NCBI RefSeq assembly: GCF_007988905.1
Contig: NZ_BJVA01000021.1
Location: 1-36,205 of the forward strand
Direction of reading: 5' to 3'
Length of the DNA stretch: 36,205 nucleotides
Source: Gluconobacter kanchanaburiensis NBRC 103587
GTDB taxonomy: Bacteria; Pseudomonadota; Alphaproteobacteria; Acetobacterales; Acetobacteraceae
Made by a program: the position numbers and the translations under genes. This document shows positions 29,887 through 36,205 of this stretch, in pieces. The notes beneath the pieces were generated by a model that was given only the letters and a program-made list of their open reading frames with translations, was not told the origin of the DNA and searched no databases. Numbering within the stretch: the first letter of the stretch is position 1; every line of letters begins with the position of its first letter.

Positions 29887-31356
29887 TTACTCCGCTGTTT
29901 CATGCCAATTGTCTCCATGTTCGGCGAGTAGGCGCACGGCCTGTTCGGGGCCGTAAGACCCTGCGCTGTAGGTCTGCATGGGAACTTTCCCGTCCTTCCA
30001 TGCATCCAGAATGGGCTCGGCCCAACGCCACGCCGCTTCGACTTCATCACGCCGGATGAACAGGACCGGATCACCTCGAACCGCGTCAAGAAGAAGACGC
30101 TCATAAGAGTCTGGGAATGGCATCCCGCCCTCCATGCGAATGGGGGTGTCGAGATCTGCAGTCTGGAGATTGAAGACGTCCAGCGCTGGGTTTTTGACGT
30201 TTAGTCTCAGTTCGACGCCTTCATTCGGCTGGACGCGGAGGACGAGTCGGTTACTGGCAGGTGTAGCGCCAAACATCGCGGTTGCAGCAGGCCGGAATGT
30301 GATTACGATCTCGCTGACCTTACGGCCTGAACGTTTGGCCGTGCGGATGTAGAACGGAACGTTTTTCCAGCGCGGAGTATCGACCCAGGCGCGGATAGCG
30401 GCATATGTCTCGGTCGTGCTGTCCTTCCCAAGCTCATCAAGATAGCCGGGGACGTTTTTCCCATCAATGACACCTGCCGTGTACTGCGCACGAACGGTTT
30501 CGGCCGCTGCTGTGCCTTCCGTGATCGGACGCAGGGCGTTCAGAACGGCAAGCTTGGCATTGCGGACAGCATCCGCTTCCAGAGAGTCCGGCGCCTCCAT
30601 GGCCACCAGGCACAGAACCTGGAGCAGATGGTTCTGGATCATGTCACGCAGCGCGCCGGACGTGTCGTAGTAGGCGGCACGCCCCTCCACGCCAACGGTC
30701 TCAACCGCCGTGATCTGCACGCTCTCAATATGTTCGGCCGACCATGCCGCGTTCATCAGCGGGTTCGCAAAACGCAGGGCAAGAACGTTTTGAACCGTTT
30801 CCTTGCCCAGATAATGATCGATCCGGTAAATCTGGTTTTCCGGAAAAAACTGGCCGACGCCGTCATTGATGGCGGTCGCCGTGGCCATGTTGGTGCCGAT
30901 CGGCTTTTCCAGAACCACGCGCGAACGCGGGGTGATCAGGCCATATTCGTGTAGGTTTTCACAAATGCTGGCGTAGAGCTGGGGGGCGGTCGCAAAATAA
31001 TAGACGCGGATGCGATCGGGGTCTGCGCCGGCCAGAAGGGTTTTCAGGCTGTCCCATTGGGCGCCCTTTTTGCTGCTGTCTAGCGTGACGTAATGAATGT
31101 GCCCGAGGAAACGCTCGACCAATCCGGAATTGAAGACATCGGCGGGGAGGAAATGCTCGAGCGCTTCGCGTGCGCGGGCGACATAGGCGGCACGATCCAA
31201 CTCACTCCGGGCAGCGCCGATAATGCGTGCATTATCAGGGATCTGTCCCATTCTGAGACGGTTGTAGAGCGCAGGCAGGAGCTTGCGCATCGTGAGATCG
31301 CCGGTGGCGCCGAAGATGACGTAGTCGAAGGGCTCGACCTGCTGGAAATGTTCCAT
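29887..31356 (-). CDS. zwf: Glucose-6-phosphate 1-dehydrogenase
   Basis: This enzyme oxidises glucose-6-phosphate to 6-phosphogluconolactone with NAD(P), the entry to the pentose phosphate and Entner-Doudoroff routes. The 489-residue protein has the nucleotide-binding GATGDL at 16-21, the substrate-binding RIDHYLGKE at 178-186, and the KPIG motif at 151-154. Length is typical. The fingerprint FGATGDLTMRKL is normal. A small unknown membrane protein follows at five bases; 6-phosphogluconolactonase is not adjacent. Divergent from gapR, with a strong candidate promoter upstream. In acetic acid bacteria the pentose phosphate pathway is a main sugar route (family knowledge). Confidence 0.97.
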   Translation of the reverse strand: MEHFQQVEPFDYVIFGATGDLTMRKLLPALYNRLRMGQIPDNARIIGAARSELDRAAYVARAREALEHFLPADVFNSGLVERFLGHIHYVTLDSSKKGAQWDSLKTLLAGADPDRIRVYYFATAPQLYASICENLHEYGLITPRSRVVLEKPIGTNMATATAINDGVGQFFPENQIYRIDHYLGKETVQNVLALRFANPLMNAAWSAEHIESVQITAVETVGVEGRAAYYDTSGALRDMIQNHLLQVLCLVAMEAPDSLEADAVRNAKLAVLNALRPITEGTAAAETVRAQYTAGVIDGKNVPGYLDELGKDSTTETYAAIRAWVDTPRWKNVPFYIRTAKRSGRKVSEIVITFRPAATAMFGATPASNRLVLRVQPNEGVELRLNVKNPALDVFNLQTADLDTPIRMEGGMPFPDSYERLLLDAVRGDPVLFIRRDEVEAAWRWAEPILDAWKDGKVPMQTYSAGSYGPEQAVRLLAEHGDNWHETAE

Positions 31357-31430
31357 GGAAGACTCTCTGACCTCTCGAACCCGCAGTCCGGGAAAAAAGG
31401 GTTAGGGTTCAGGCCCTTTCGGGCACCGAC

Positions 31431-31459
31431 TAGTTCTCTTTCAGGGGCCATTCTGTCAA
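31431..31459 (-). promoter_or_regulatory. Candidate zwf promoter
   Basis: The minus strand has TTGACA, a perfect -35 match, at 31454-31459 and GAACTA at 31431-31436, 17 bases apart. Transcription would start near 31424, giving a leader of about 67 bases. That leader begins with a GCCC-GAAA-GGGC mini-hairpin (31413-31424). Confidence 0.6.
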
Positions 31460-31534
31460 GGGATGAGGCTCGCACGTCCTCGGGAGAAAAGCCGGTTCAT
31501 GTTCACGCGTTCATGAAACGTGCACATAATTCCG

Positions 31535-31562
31535 TTGACCGTCCGGCCCTCCTCACGATAAG
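31535..31562 (+). promoter_or_regulatory. Candidate gapR promoter
   Basis: TTGACC (31535-31540) and GATAAG (31557-31562) are separated by 16 bases on the plus strand, about 80 bases before the gapR ATG. The match is moderate. Immediately downstream are the tandem repeats described separately. Confidence 0.45.
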
Positions 31563-31597
31563 CCGCCCGGCGGATGCTGTGTTCAGGCAGTGTCTGA

Positions 31598-31619
31598 TAA
31601 CAGCTCAGTAACAGCTCAG
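31598..31619 (+). repeat. Two perfect tandem copies of an 11-bp repeat in the gapR leader
   Basis: TAACAGCTCAG occurs at 31598-31608 and again at 31609-31619 with no spacer. Both copies lie in the presumed 5' leader between the candidate promoter and the gapR start. The one-turn spacing suits binding of a dimeric regulator, or the repeat could be a replication slip; the sequence does not decide. Confidence 0.7.
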
Positions 31620-31645
31620 ACGACGTCTCAGGAAGGAAACCGGAC

Positions 31646-31912
31646 ATGGATGCAGAAAGCAGAAGCGAAGGCGCCGCAACGGGCGGAATTGCCGCAGACC
31701 GTCTGCGCTCCATCATCGAGCGTGTCGAGCGTCTGGAAGAGGAACGCAAGGCGCTGGCCGGCGATATCAAGGATATCTTCTCCGAAGCCAAGTCCGCAGG
31801 GTTCGACGTGAAGGTTATCAAGCAGATCATCCGTCTTCGCAAGCAGGAGCCTGCCGAGATTGAAGAACAGGAAACCCTGCTCGATATTTATCGCCGTGCT
31901 CTTGGCATGTAA
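31646..31912 (+). CDS. gapR: Nucleoid-associated protein GapR (DUF2312)
   Basis: This 88-residue alphaproteobacterial protein binds overtwisted DNA ahead of replication forks and supports chromosome replication in Caulobacter (family knowledge). It matches the DUF2312 layout: a short polar N-terminus (1-18), a long coiled-coil helix (about 19-55, DRLRSIIERVERLEEERKAL then IKDIFSEAKSAGFDVKV), and a basic DNA-binding part with KQIIRLRKQ before a short C-terminal helix ending YRRALGM. Length matches Caulobacter GapR. GGAAGG lies nine bases before the ATG. It is divergent from zwf; an unknown membrane protein gene follows 54 bases later on the same strand. Confidence 0.94.
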   Translation: MDAESRSEGAATGGIAADRLRSIIERVERLEEERKALAGDIKDIFSEAKSAGFDVKVIKQIIRLRKQEPAEIEEQETLLDIYRRALGM

Positions 31913-31966
31913 CTCCAGTTTCCGGAAACCCGATCACATGATGTTCAGAGTGGACCAGGCTTCCTC

Positions 31967-32611
31967 ATGATGTCTGATTTCTCATGGCTGCCAGGCTGGG
32001 CTTTCGGGTGCCTGGCGGTGGTCGCTGCGCTGTTTGCGCTAGCGCTGCTCTTCATGCCCTTCGCAGTTTTCGGAACCAAGCCACGTTTACAGGATCTCGA
32101 GTTCCAGATCGCTGAAATGCGTGCTGAATTACGGACGCTGAGTCTTCGGCTTGCGGTTTCAAACCGGCCGGACAGTGCTCCGGTTTCTCTTGATGGCCCG
32201 GGTGTTGCAGGGCCTGTCTCACGAATCGATCCGTTATCCGGGGCACGTGCGATGCGTCCATCTTCTGTCCACACGGACGAGGATTATCTGATGCCGACCC
32301 AGACTCTGCGGTCCGATTTTCCTTCCTATGAAGATGGCCCGGGGGGCAGTGATCCTGATTCGTTGCCGCGCCGGAGCAACGCCGCGCCGGTGACAGGGCG
32401 ACGGGAGATGTCTGGTTCTGCCGAGCGGAACTGGTCCCGTGCCCCGTGGGAGCAGGATGCGGCCCAGCCACAGCATGCGTCCGGATCCCAGCCAGGCCGT
32501 CAGCCCATGGGACGCGGTCTGGAAAGGAAGCAATCGGGCAGGGTGGTCGAGGACGATACGTCCTGGCAAGCAAGGGCTGAGCCCAAACTGCGCTGGCCTC
32601 CCCGGGCCTGA
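31967..32611 (+). CDS. Unknown single-pass membrane protein with coiled coil and disordered tail
   Basis: I do not recognise this 214-residue protein. Residues 10-36 form a strong transmembrane helix (WAFGCLAVVAALFALALLF), followed by an amphipathic helix likely to be a short coiled coil (about 42-66, LQDLEFQIAEMRAELRTLSL). The rest (about 70-214) is Pro/Ser/Gly/Arg-rich and looks disordered, with many arginines and no cysteines. Start at the first of two adjacent ATG codons; the ribosome site is weak. It follows gapR by 54 bases and converges on proB. The coding style matches its neighbours. A role cannot be read; the layout resembles envelope scaffolds but this is speculation. Confidence 0.7.
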   Translation: MMSDFSWLPGWAFGCLAVVAALFALALLFMPFAVFGTKPRLQDLEFQIAEMRAELRTLSLRLAVSNRPDSAPVSLDGPGVAGPVSRIDPLSGARAMRPSSVHTDEDYLMPTQTLRSDFPSYEDGPGGSDPDSLPRRSNAAPVTGRREMSGSAERNWSRAPWEQDAAQPQHASGSQPGRQPMGRGLERKQSGRVVEDDTSWQARAEPKLRWPPRA

Positions 32612-32648
32612 ATTCGGGCCTTCAACGTGAGAGGAGGTGTTGTTGCGG

Positions 32649-33785
32649 TCAGGGGTAATCGAGTGCCAGATCATCCCGATGGATCAATGCGTCCCGACCG
32701 CGATATCCAAGAATCTGCTCCATCTCTCCTGAGCGGTGCCCGATCAGTTTACGGCTTTCTTCAGAATCATACGTAATCAAGCCACGTCCGACCTGAGTGC
32801 CATCAGCAGCCTGAATAAGGACGAGTTCGCCTCGTCCGAATGTTCCCTCAAGGTTAATGACGCCGGCCGGAAGAAGTGATGCACCTTCTTTCAGAGCATC
32901 TGCAGCACCTTCATCGATCGTCACAGTGCCTTTGGGCTGAATGCTTCCGCCGATCCAGCGCTTGCGGGCCGACCCGGCGTCGGTCTGTGCAAGGAACCAT
33001 GTGCACGGTGCGTCATTAAGAAGCCTGCGAAGCGGATGGTGCTGCTGGCCAGCGGCGATGACCATATTTGCTCCGGCCCGGGTCGCAATCTTCGCCGCCA
33101 GAAGCTTGGTGCGCATTCCTCCAGATGAATATCCCGGTGGTGGCTCTCCACCCATGGCCATGATGTCATCGGTCATCTGGGCCACGACCGGAATGTGACT
33201 CGCTGTTGAATCTCGTCGGGGATCGGCTGTGTAAAGACCATCAATATCCGAGAGCAGAACGAGGCAATCTGCGCCTGTCATCTGTGCTACCCGTGCGCCC
33301 AGCCTGTCATTGTCTCCGAAACGGATTTCACTAGTCGCGATGGCGTCGTTTTCGTTGATAACAGGGATGCATCCAAGGTCCAGAAGCGTCTGGAGTGTCG
33401 CTCGGGCGTTCAGATGCCGCTCCCTGTTTTCTGTGTCGTCGGGTGTCAGCAGAAGCTGGGCGGCTACGAGATCGTGGAATGCAAGCGCCGTGCTCCACCC
33501 CTGTGCCAGGCCGATCTGTCCTACACTCGCCATGGCCTGTTTCTCGTCGAGGCGCAGGCGACGTCCTGTCAGGCCAAGGCGATGACGTGCAAGCGAGATG
33601 GCGCCGGAGGATACTACGATGACCTCCGCGCCTCGAGCCCGTAGGTCAGCGATATCCGCGCAAACGCTCTGCAGCCATTCCAGTCGTAAGCTGGCATTCC
33701 CTGCATCGACAAGCAGAGCGCTTCCGATCTTGATGACAATCCGGCGGGCCTGCGCCAGATGAGGAGCACAAGCCGTTGCCGTCAT
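32649..33785 (-). CDS. proB: Glutamate 5-kinase
   Basis: ProB phosphorylates glutamate in the first step of proline synthesis and is feedback-inhibited by proline. The 378-residue protein has an amino-acid-kinase domain (about 8-265: [68 protein letters not shown]) and a C-terminal PUA domain (about 285-365). It overlaps the obgE stop by ATGA at 33782-33785, so it is translated after obgE. This obgE-proB pair is common in proteobacteria. proA is not in the window. Confidence 0.97.
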   Translation of the reverse strand: MTATACAPHLAQARRIVIKIGSALLVDAGNASLRLEWLQSVCADIADLRARGAEVIVVSSGAISLARHRLGLTGRRLRLDEKQAMASVGQIGLAQGWSTALAFHDLVAAQLLLTPDDTENRERHLNARATLQTLLDLGCIPVINENDAIATSEIRFGDNDRLGARVAQMTGADCLVLLSDIDGLYTADPRRDSTASHIPVVAQMTDDIMAMGGEPPPGYSSGGMRTKLLAAKIATRAGANMVIAAGQQHHPLRRLLNDAPCTWFLAQTDAGSARKRWIGGSIQPKGTVTIDEGAADALKEGASLLPAGVINLEGTFGRGELVLIQAADGTQVGRGLITYDSEESRKLIGHRSGEMEQILGYRGRDALIHRDDLALDYP

Positions 33786-34792
33786 CCCTGACGATCCTGT
33801 TTGGCAGCCGTGACACGGTCCTGAAGCAGACGGAGGAGTTCGGGAAGTCCCTCCTGCGTCGCCCCTGAAAGTATCATGACTTCTGCCCCCGATGCCTTCG
33901 CAAGGGCGCGCTTTTTGGCGGTGCGCTGTGCGGGTGTGAGGGAGTCACACTTGTTCAGAACAATGATTTCCGGCTTAGCGGCCAGAACAGGATCATAAGC
34001 CTCGAGTTCTTTCCGGATCATGCGCCAGTTTTTGACGATCTGGCTTTCCGTGCCATCAATCAGATGCAGCAGGGTAGCGCAGCGCTCCACATGACCCAGA
34101 AAACGGTCTCCAAGTCCGGCGCCCTCGCTGGCCCCTTCGATTAGGCCGGGAATATCCGCGATCACGAACTCTTCGGTATTGTTCAGACGGACAACGCCGA
34201 GTTGTGGGTGAAGCGTCGTGAACGGGTAATCGGCAATTTTGGGCCGGGCGCGGGAGGATACGGAAAGCAGGGTGGACTTTCCTGCATTCGGTAGGCCGAC
34301 AAGTCCAATATCGGCTATAAGCTTGAGGCGCAGCCAGACCCAGCGCTCTTCACCCGGCCAACCCTTGTCGGCCCGTCGGGGCGCACGGTTCGTGCTTGTC
34401 TTGAAGCGTGCATTTCCAAAACCACCGTCTCCGCCGCGGCAGAGCAGGATTTCCTTACCTTCTTCATCAAGGTCCGCAAGCAAGGTTTCACGGTCTTCGT
34501 CAAAGATTTGTGTCCCGACCGGTACGTTGATGACGACTTTTGTGGCGGCAGCGCCGGTTCGATCCGAGCCGGAGCCATTTCCGCCTTTTCGCGCCTTGAA
34601 ATGCTGGGTGTAACGGAAATCAATGAGGGTATTGAGCCCCGGAACCGCCCTAAAAATAATATCGCCACCACGGCCGCCATCGCCGCCGTCCGGACCGCCG
34701 TATTCGATGTATTTCTCGCGCCGGAATGCGATCACGCCGTCACCGCCGTCACCGGAACGTACATAGATCTTGGCCTGGTCGAGAAACTTCAT
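33782..34792 (-). CDS. obgE: GTPase ObgE/CgtA
   Basis: ObgE is a GTPase of late 50S subunit assembly and stress response. From the ATG at 34792 the 336-residue product starts [11 protein letters not shown], the exact family N-terminus, with the glycine-rich Obg fold (1-160, many GGDGG turns), then the GTPase domain with G1 GLPNAGKST (166-174), G3 DIPGLIEGA, and G4 NKCD. The C-terminal OCT domain is absent, as in many proteobacteria. The longer open frame to 34834 runs into the upstream terminator and is not used. Located after rplU-rpmA, as usual. Confidence 0.96.
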   Translation of the reverse strand: MKFLDQAKIYVRSGDGGDGVIAFRREKYIEYGGPDGGDGGRGGDIIFRAVPGLNTLIDFRYTQHFKARKGGNGSGSDRTGAAATKVVINVPVGTQIFDEDRETLLADLDEEGKEILLCRGGDGGFGNARFKTSTNRAPRRADKGWPGEERWVWLRLKLIADIGLVGLPNAGKSTLLSVSSRARPKIADYPFTTLHPQLGVVRLNNTEEFVIADIPGLIEGASEGAGLGDRFLGHVERCATLLHLIDGTESQIVKNWRMIRKELEAYDPVLAAKPEIIVLNKCDSLTPAQRTAKKRALAKASGAEVMILSGATQEGLPELLRLLQDRVTAAKQDRQG

Positions 34793-34832
34793 CGTATTGT
34801 CCGCAAGAAAAGGTGAGGGGCGCTTTATACGC

Positions 34833-34862
34833 AAAAAGGCCGGTCCCGAACAGGACCGGCCC
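34833..34862 (-). terminator. Rho-independent terminator after rplU-rpmA
   Basis: GGCCGGTCC (34838-34846) and GGACCGGCC (34853-34861) form a perfect 9-bp stem over a six-base loop. On the minus strand the stem is followed by a run of five T (34833-34837). It lies after the rpmA stop and before obgE, so obgE depends on readthrough or its own promoter, which I could not identify in the remaining 40 bases. Confidence 0.85.
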
Positions 34863-34892
34863 CTTTCGCTCGCGCTGGAAAACGCGGGCTGC

Positions 34893-35159
34893 TTATTCAG
34901 CAGCTTCCGGCAGTGCCACGGAAACGTGGACGCGGCCTTCTGCGCGGCGCTGGAATTTCACATGACCGTCCACGAGAGCGAACAGCGTGTGGTCGCGGCC
35001 GATACCGACATTGGCGCCAGCCTTCATCTTCGTGCCGCGCTGACGGACGATGATGTTGCCTGCGATGACGCTTTCGCCACCGAACTTCTTCACGCCCAGA
35101 CGACGACCTGCACTGTCGCGTCCGTTACGGCTCGAACCGCCTGCCTTTTTTTGTGCCAT
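34893..35159 (-). CDS. rpmA: 50S ribosomal protein L27
   Basis: The 88-residue protein has the family N-terminus [15 protein letters not shown], which reaches the peptidyl-transferase centre, and the [32 protein letters not shown] core. There is no cleavable N-terminal extension of the Firmicute type. Located 33 bases after rplU, forming the usual L21-L27 pair. Ends before a strong terminator. Confidence 0.98.
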   Translation of the reverse strand: MAQKKAGGSSRNGRDSAGRRLGVKKFGGESVIAGNIIVRQRGTKMKAGANVGIGRDHTLFALVDGHVKFQRRAEGRVHVSVALPEAAE

Positions 35160-35192
35160 GGCTGTTTATCCTTACCTGGAGTGTCGGGCCGA

Positions 35193-35507
35193 TCAGGCCG
35201 CGTTGATCGCGTTGATGCGCAGGACGGTCACCGGCTGGCGGTGGCCGTTCTTGCGGCGGCTGTTCTGACGGCGACGCTTCTTGAAGATGATCACCTTCGG
35301 CAGACGATCCTGAGCAACCACGGTTGCCGTTACGGTTGCGCCTGCAACCAGCGGTGCGCCAACGGTAACGGTGCCTTCGCCGCCAACCATCAGGACGTCG
35401 GTGAAGGTGATGGTGCTGCCGGCTTCAGCTTCGAGCTTCTCGACCTTGAGGATACTCTCGGGAGCAACGCGATACTGCTTGCCGCCGGTGCGGATGACTG
35501 CATACAT
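35193..35507 (-). CDS. rplU: 50S ribosomal protein L21
   Basis: The 104-residue protein begins [14 protein letters not shown], the family N-terminus, and contains [17 protein letters not shown], the basic RNA-binding segment. I placed the start at 35507; a longer open frame to 35669 lies in the 5' leader and lacks homology. First gene of the rplU-rpmA operon. A candidate promoter lies 130 bases upstream, leaving a long leader. Confidence 0.97.
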   Translation of the reverse strand: MYAVIRTGGKQYRVAPESILKVEKLEAEAGSTITFTDVLMVGGEGTVTVGAPLVAGATVTATVVAQDRLPKVIIFKKRRRQNSRRKNGHRQPVTVLRINAINAA

Positions 35508-35636
35508 TCTGGAAACTCTCTCTGTTCCGATCTCGTGGCCGCTGCTGCCGGGTTGACCCGATCTGGCGCGACCCAGTCGCTTTTTGTCGTTGGCTCCACC
35601 CCGGTCAGCATATGAAACGGCATGGAACAGTCGCGG

Positions 35637-35665
35637 TCGATACAGATATGACGTCTTTGCGTCAA
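35637..35665 (-). promoter_or_regulatory. Candidate rplU promoter with long leader
   Basis: The minus strand has TTGACG (35660-35665) and TATCGA (35637-35642), spaced 17 bases. Start near 35630 gives a leader of about 123 bases before rplU, containing short inverted repeats such as GCGAC/GTCGC (35568-35580). An autoregulatory ribosomal leader is possible but not shown. Confidence 0.45.
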
Positions 35666-35725
35666 TCAAAAACGCTGAAAAATTACGTCTCAGTGTCTTT
35701 CTCGGGAGAAGCGCTTTCGCCCCTC

Positions 35726-35753
35726 TTGCAATGTGCGGAAATCCCAGTCATAA
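35726..35753 (+). promoter_or_regulatory. Candidate tRNA-Ser promoter
   Basis: TTGCAA (35726-35731) and TCATAA (35748-35753), spaced 16 bases, lie about 42 bases before the tRNA 5' end on the plus strand. Moderate match; inference from consensus only. Confidence 0.4.
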
Positions 35754-35794
35754 GCCCCCGATCGATCAGGTTCAGCCGCAAGGTAGAGCCGTAC

Positions 35795-35884
<90 letters not shown>

Positions 35885-35978
35885 ATTACCCTTACAATCC
35901 AGTATCAACTCGTATCATAAATGGCGGATTGCTGCGGATATCCTCTCATTTCGTGTTGCATCCCGACTCATCAAATTG

Positions 35979-36011
35979 CACTCTATCCCACATCGCGCGT
36001 GGTATGGAGTG
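35979..36011 (+). repeat. Imperfect 13-bp inverted repeat before the integrase start
   Basis: CACTCTATCCCAC (35979-35991) and GTGGTATGGAGTG (35999-36011) match at 11 of 13 positions around a 7-base loop. The repeat sits ten bases before the integrase ATG and includes the only GGAG-like ribosome site (36006-36009), so it could hide it in the RNA or act as a regulator site in DNA. Both are inference. Confidence 0.5.
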
Positions 36012-36020
36012 TGGGAATAG

Positions 36021-36200
36021 ATGGGCCGGTTATCAGCGACCTCTGTAAAAGCCACTAAAGAGCCTGGACGCTACGGAGATGGCGATGGGCTCTATCTCGT
36101 CGTGACGCAGTCAGGCAGCAAATCTTGGGTTTGCAGGGTTCAGAAGAACGGCAAGCGGCGGGATATCGGCTTAGGCTCAGGACTCATAGCCAGAACATAA
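36021..36200 (+). pseudogene. Truncated P4-type tyrosine integrase (arm-binding domain only)
   Basis: The 59-codon open frame begins MGRLSATSVKATKEPGRYGDG and continues DGLYLVVTQSGSKSWVCRVQ and GKRRDIGLGS, the typical DUF4102 arm-DNA-binding N-terminus of P4-family integrases. After GLGS the next residues (GLIART, then TAA at 36198-36200) depart from the family; no other frame restores it before the window ends. So this copy lacks the core-binding and catalytic domains, either broken by an insertion or deletion at about 36180 or by a larger rearrangement beyond the window. An in-frame TAG directly before the ATG rules out a longer start. It lies 136 bases behind tRNA-Ser on the same strand, the classic arrangement for an island integrase. 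The integrase family is clear; the cause of the break is not. Confidence 0.8.
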
Positions 36201-36205
36201 CGGTT

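Noticed and set aside
35568-35585. GCGAC/GTCGC stem followed by TTTTT on the plus strand as a terminator
   Set aside because: No plus-strand gene lies upstream that it could end; a 5-bp stem is weak.
36180-36205. Insertion sequence end after the integrase break
   Set aside because: Only about 25 bases are visible; I cannot match them to a known terminal repeat, so no mobile element is called.

Overview
The window looks like a chromosomal segment of an alphaproteobacterium, most probably an acetic acid bacterium (Acetobacteraceae, Gluconobacter-like). The reasons are a moderately GC-rich base composition (by eye), a complete alphaproteobacterial-type division and cell wall (dcw) cluster, a GapR (DUF2312) nucleoid protein, and a zwf gene with several lineage-type hypothetical neighbours. 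The genus is an inference from protein style; no search was possible.

Layout. From about 27.6 kb down to 77 b, one long minus-strand gene chain runs mraZ-rsmH-ftsL-ftsI-murE-murF-mraY-murD-ftsW-murG-murC-murB-ddl-ftsQ-ftsA-ftsZ, then lpxC-bamD-recN-ligA-(DUF21/CorC protein)-pncA-(Ivy-type lysozyme inhibitor). Most dcw genes are joined by 4-base ATGA/GTGA or 1-base TGATG overlaps, which points to translational coupling. A perfect 12-bp hairpin follows ftsZ, and a candidate promoter precedes lpxC, so envelope and DNA repair genes downstream probably form a second unit. In front of mraZ three TGGG boxes spaced exactly 10 bp apart overlap a candidate promoter; this matches the known MraZ autoregulatory operator.

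Upstream of mraZ lies rnpB (RNase P RNA, minus strand), divergent from a hormone-sensitive-lipase-type alpha/beta hydrolase (plus). This hydrolase converges on a small unknown membrane protein that follows zwf (minus). zwf is divergent from gapR and a second unknown membrane protein (plus). Then comes the minus-strand unit rplU-rpmA-(terminator)-obgE-proB, a standard ribosome/GTPase arrangement.

The right edge holds a plus-strand tRNA-Ser(CGA) followed within 140 bases by the N-terminal arm-binding domain of a P4-type tyrosine integrase, which stops after 59 codons. This is a typical island junction with a broken integrase.

Together the window is mainly housekeeping: peptidoglycan precursor synthesis (murA-independent steps from MurC to MurG), the divisome (FtsL, I, W, Q, A, Z), lipid A commitment (LpxC), outer-membrane protein assembly (BamD), DNA repair (RecN, LigA), tRNA processing (RNase P) and the pentose phosphate entry step (Zwf). 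I did not find a complete undescribed defence or mobile system. The less ordinary items are the histidine-rich FtsL tail, the repeats in front of gapR, the TTG-start membrane protein behind zwf, and the island junction.
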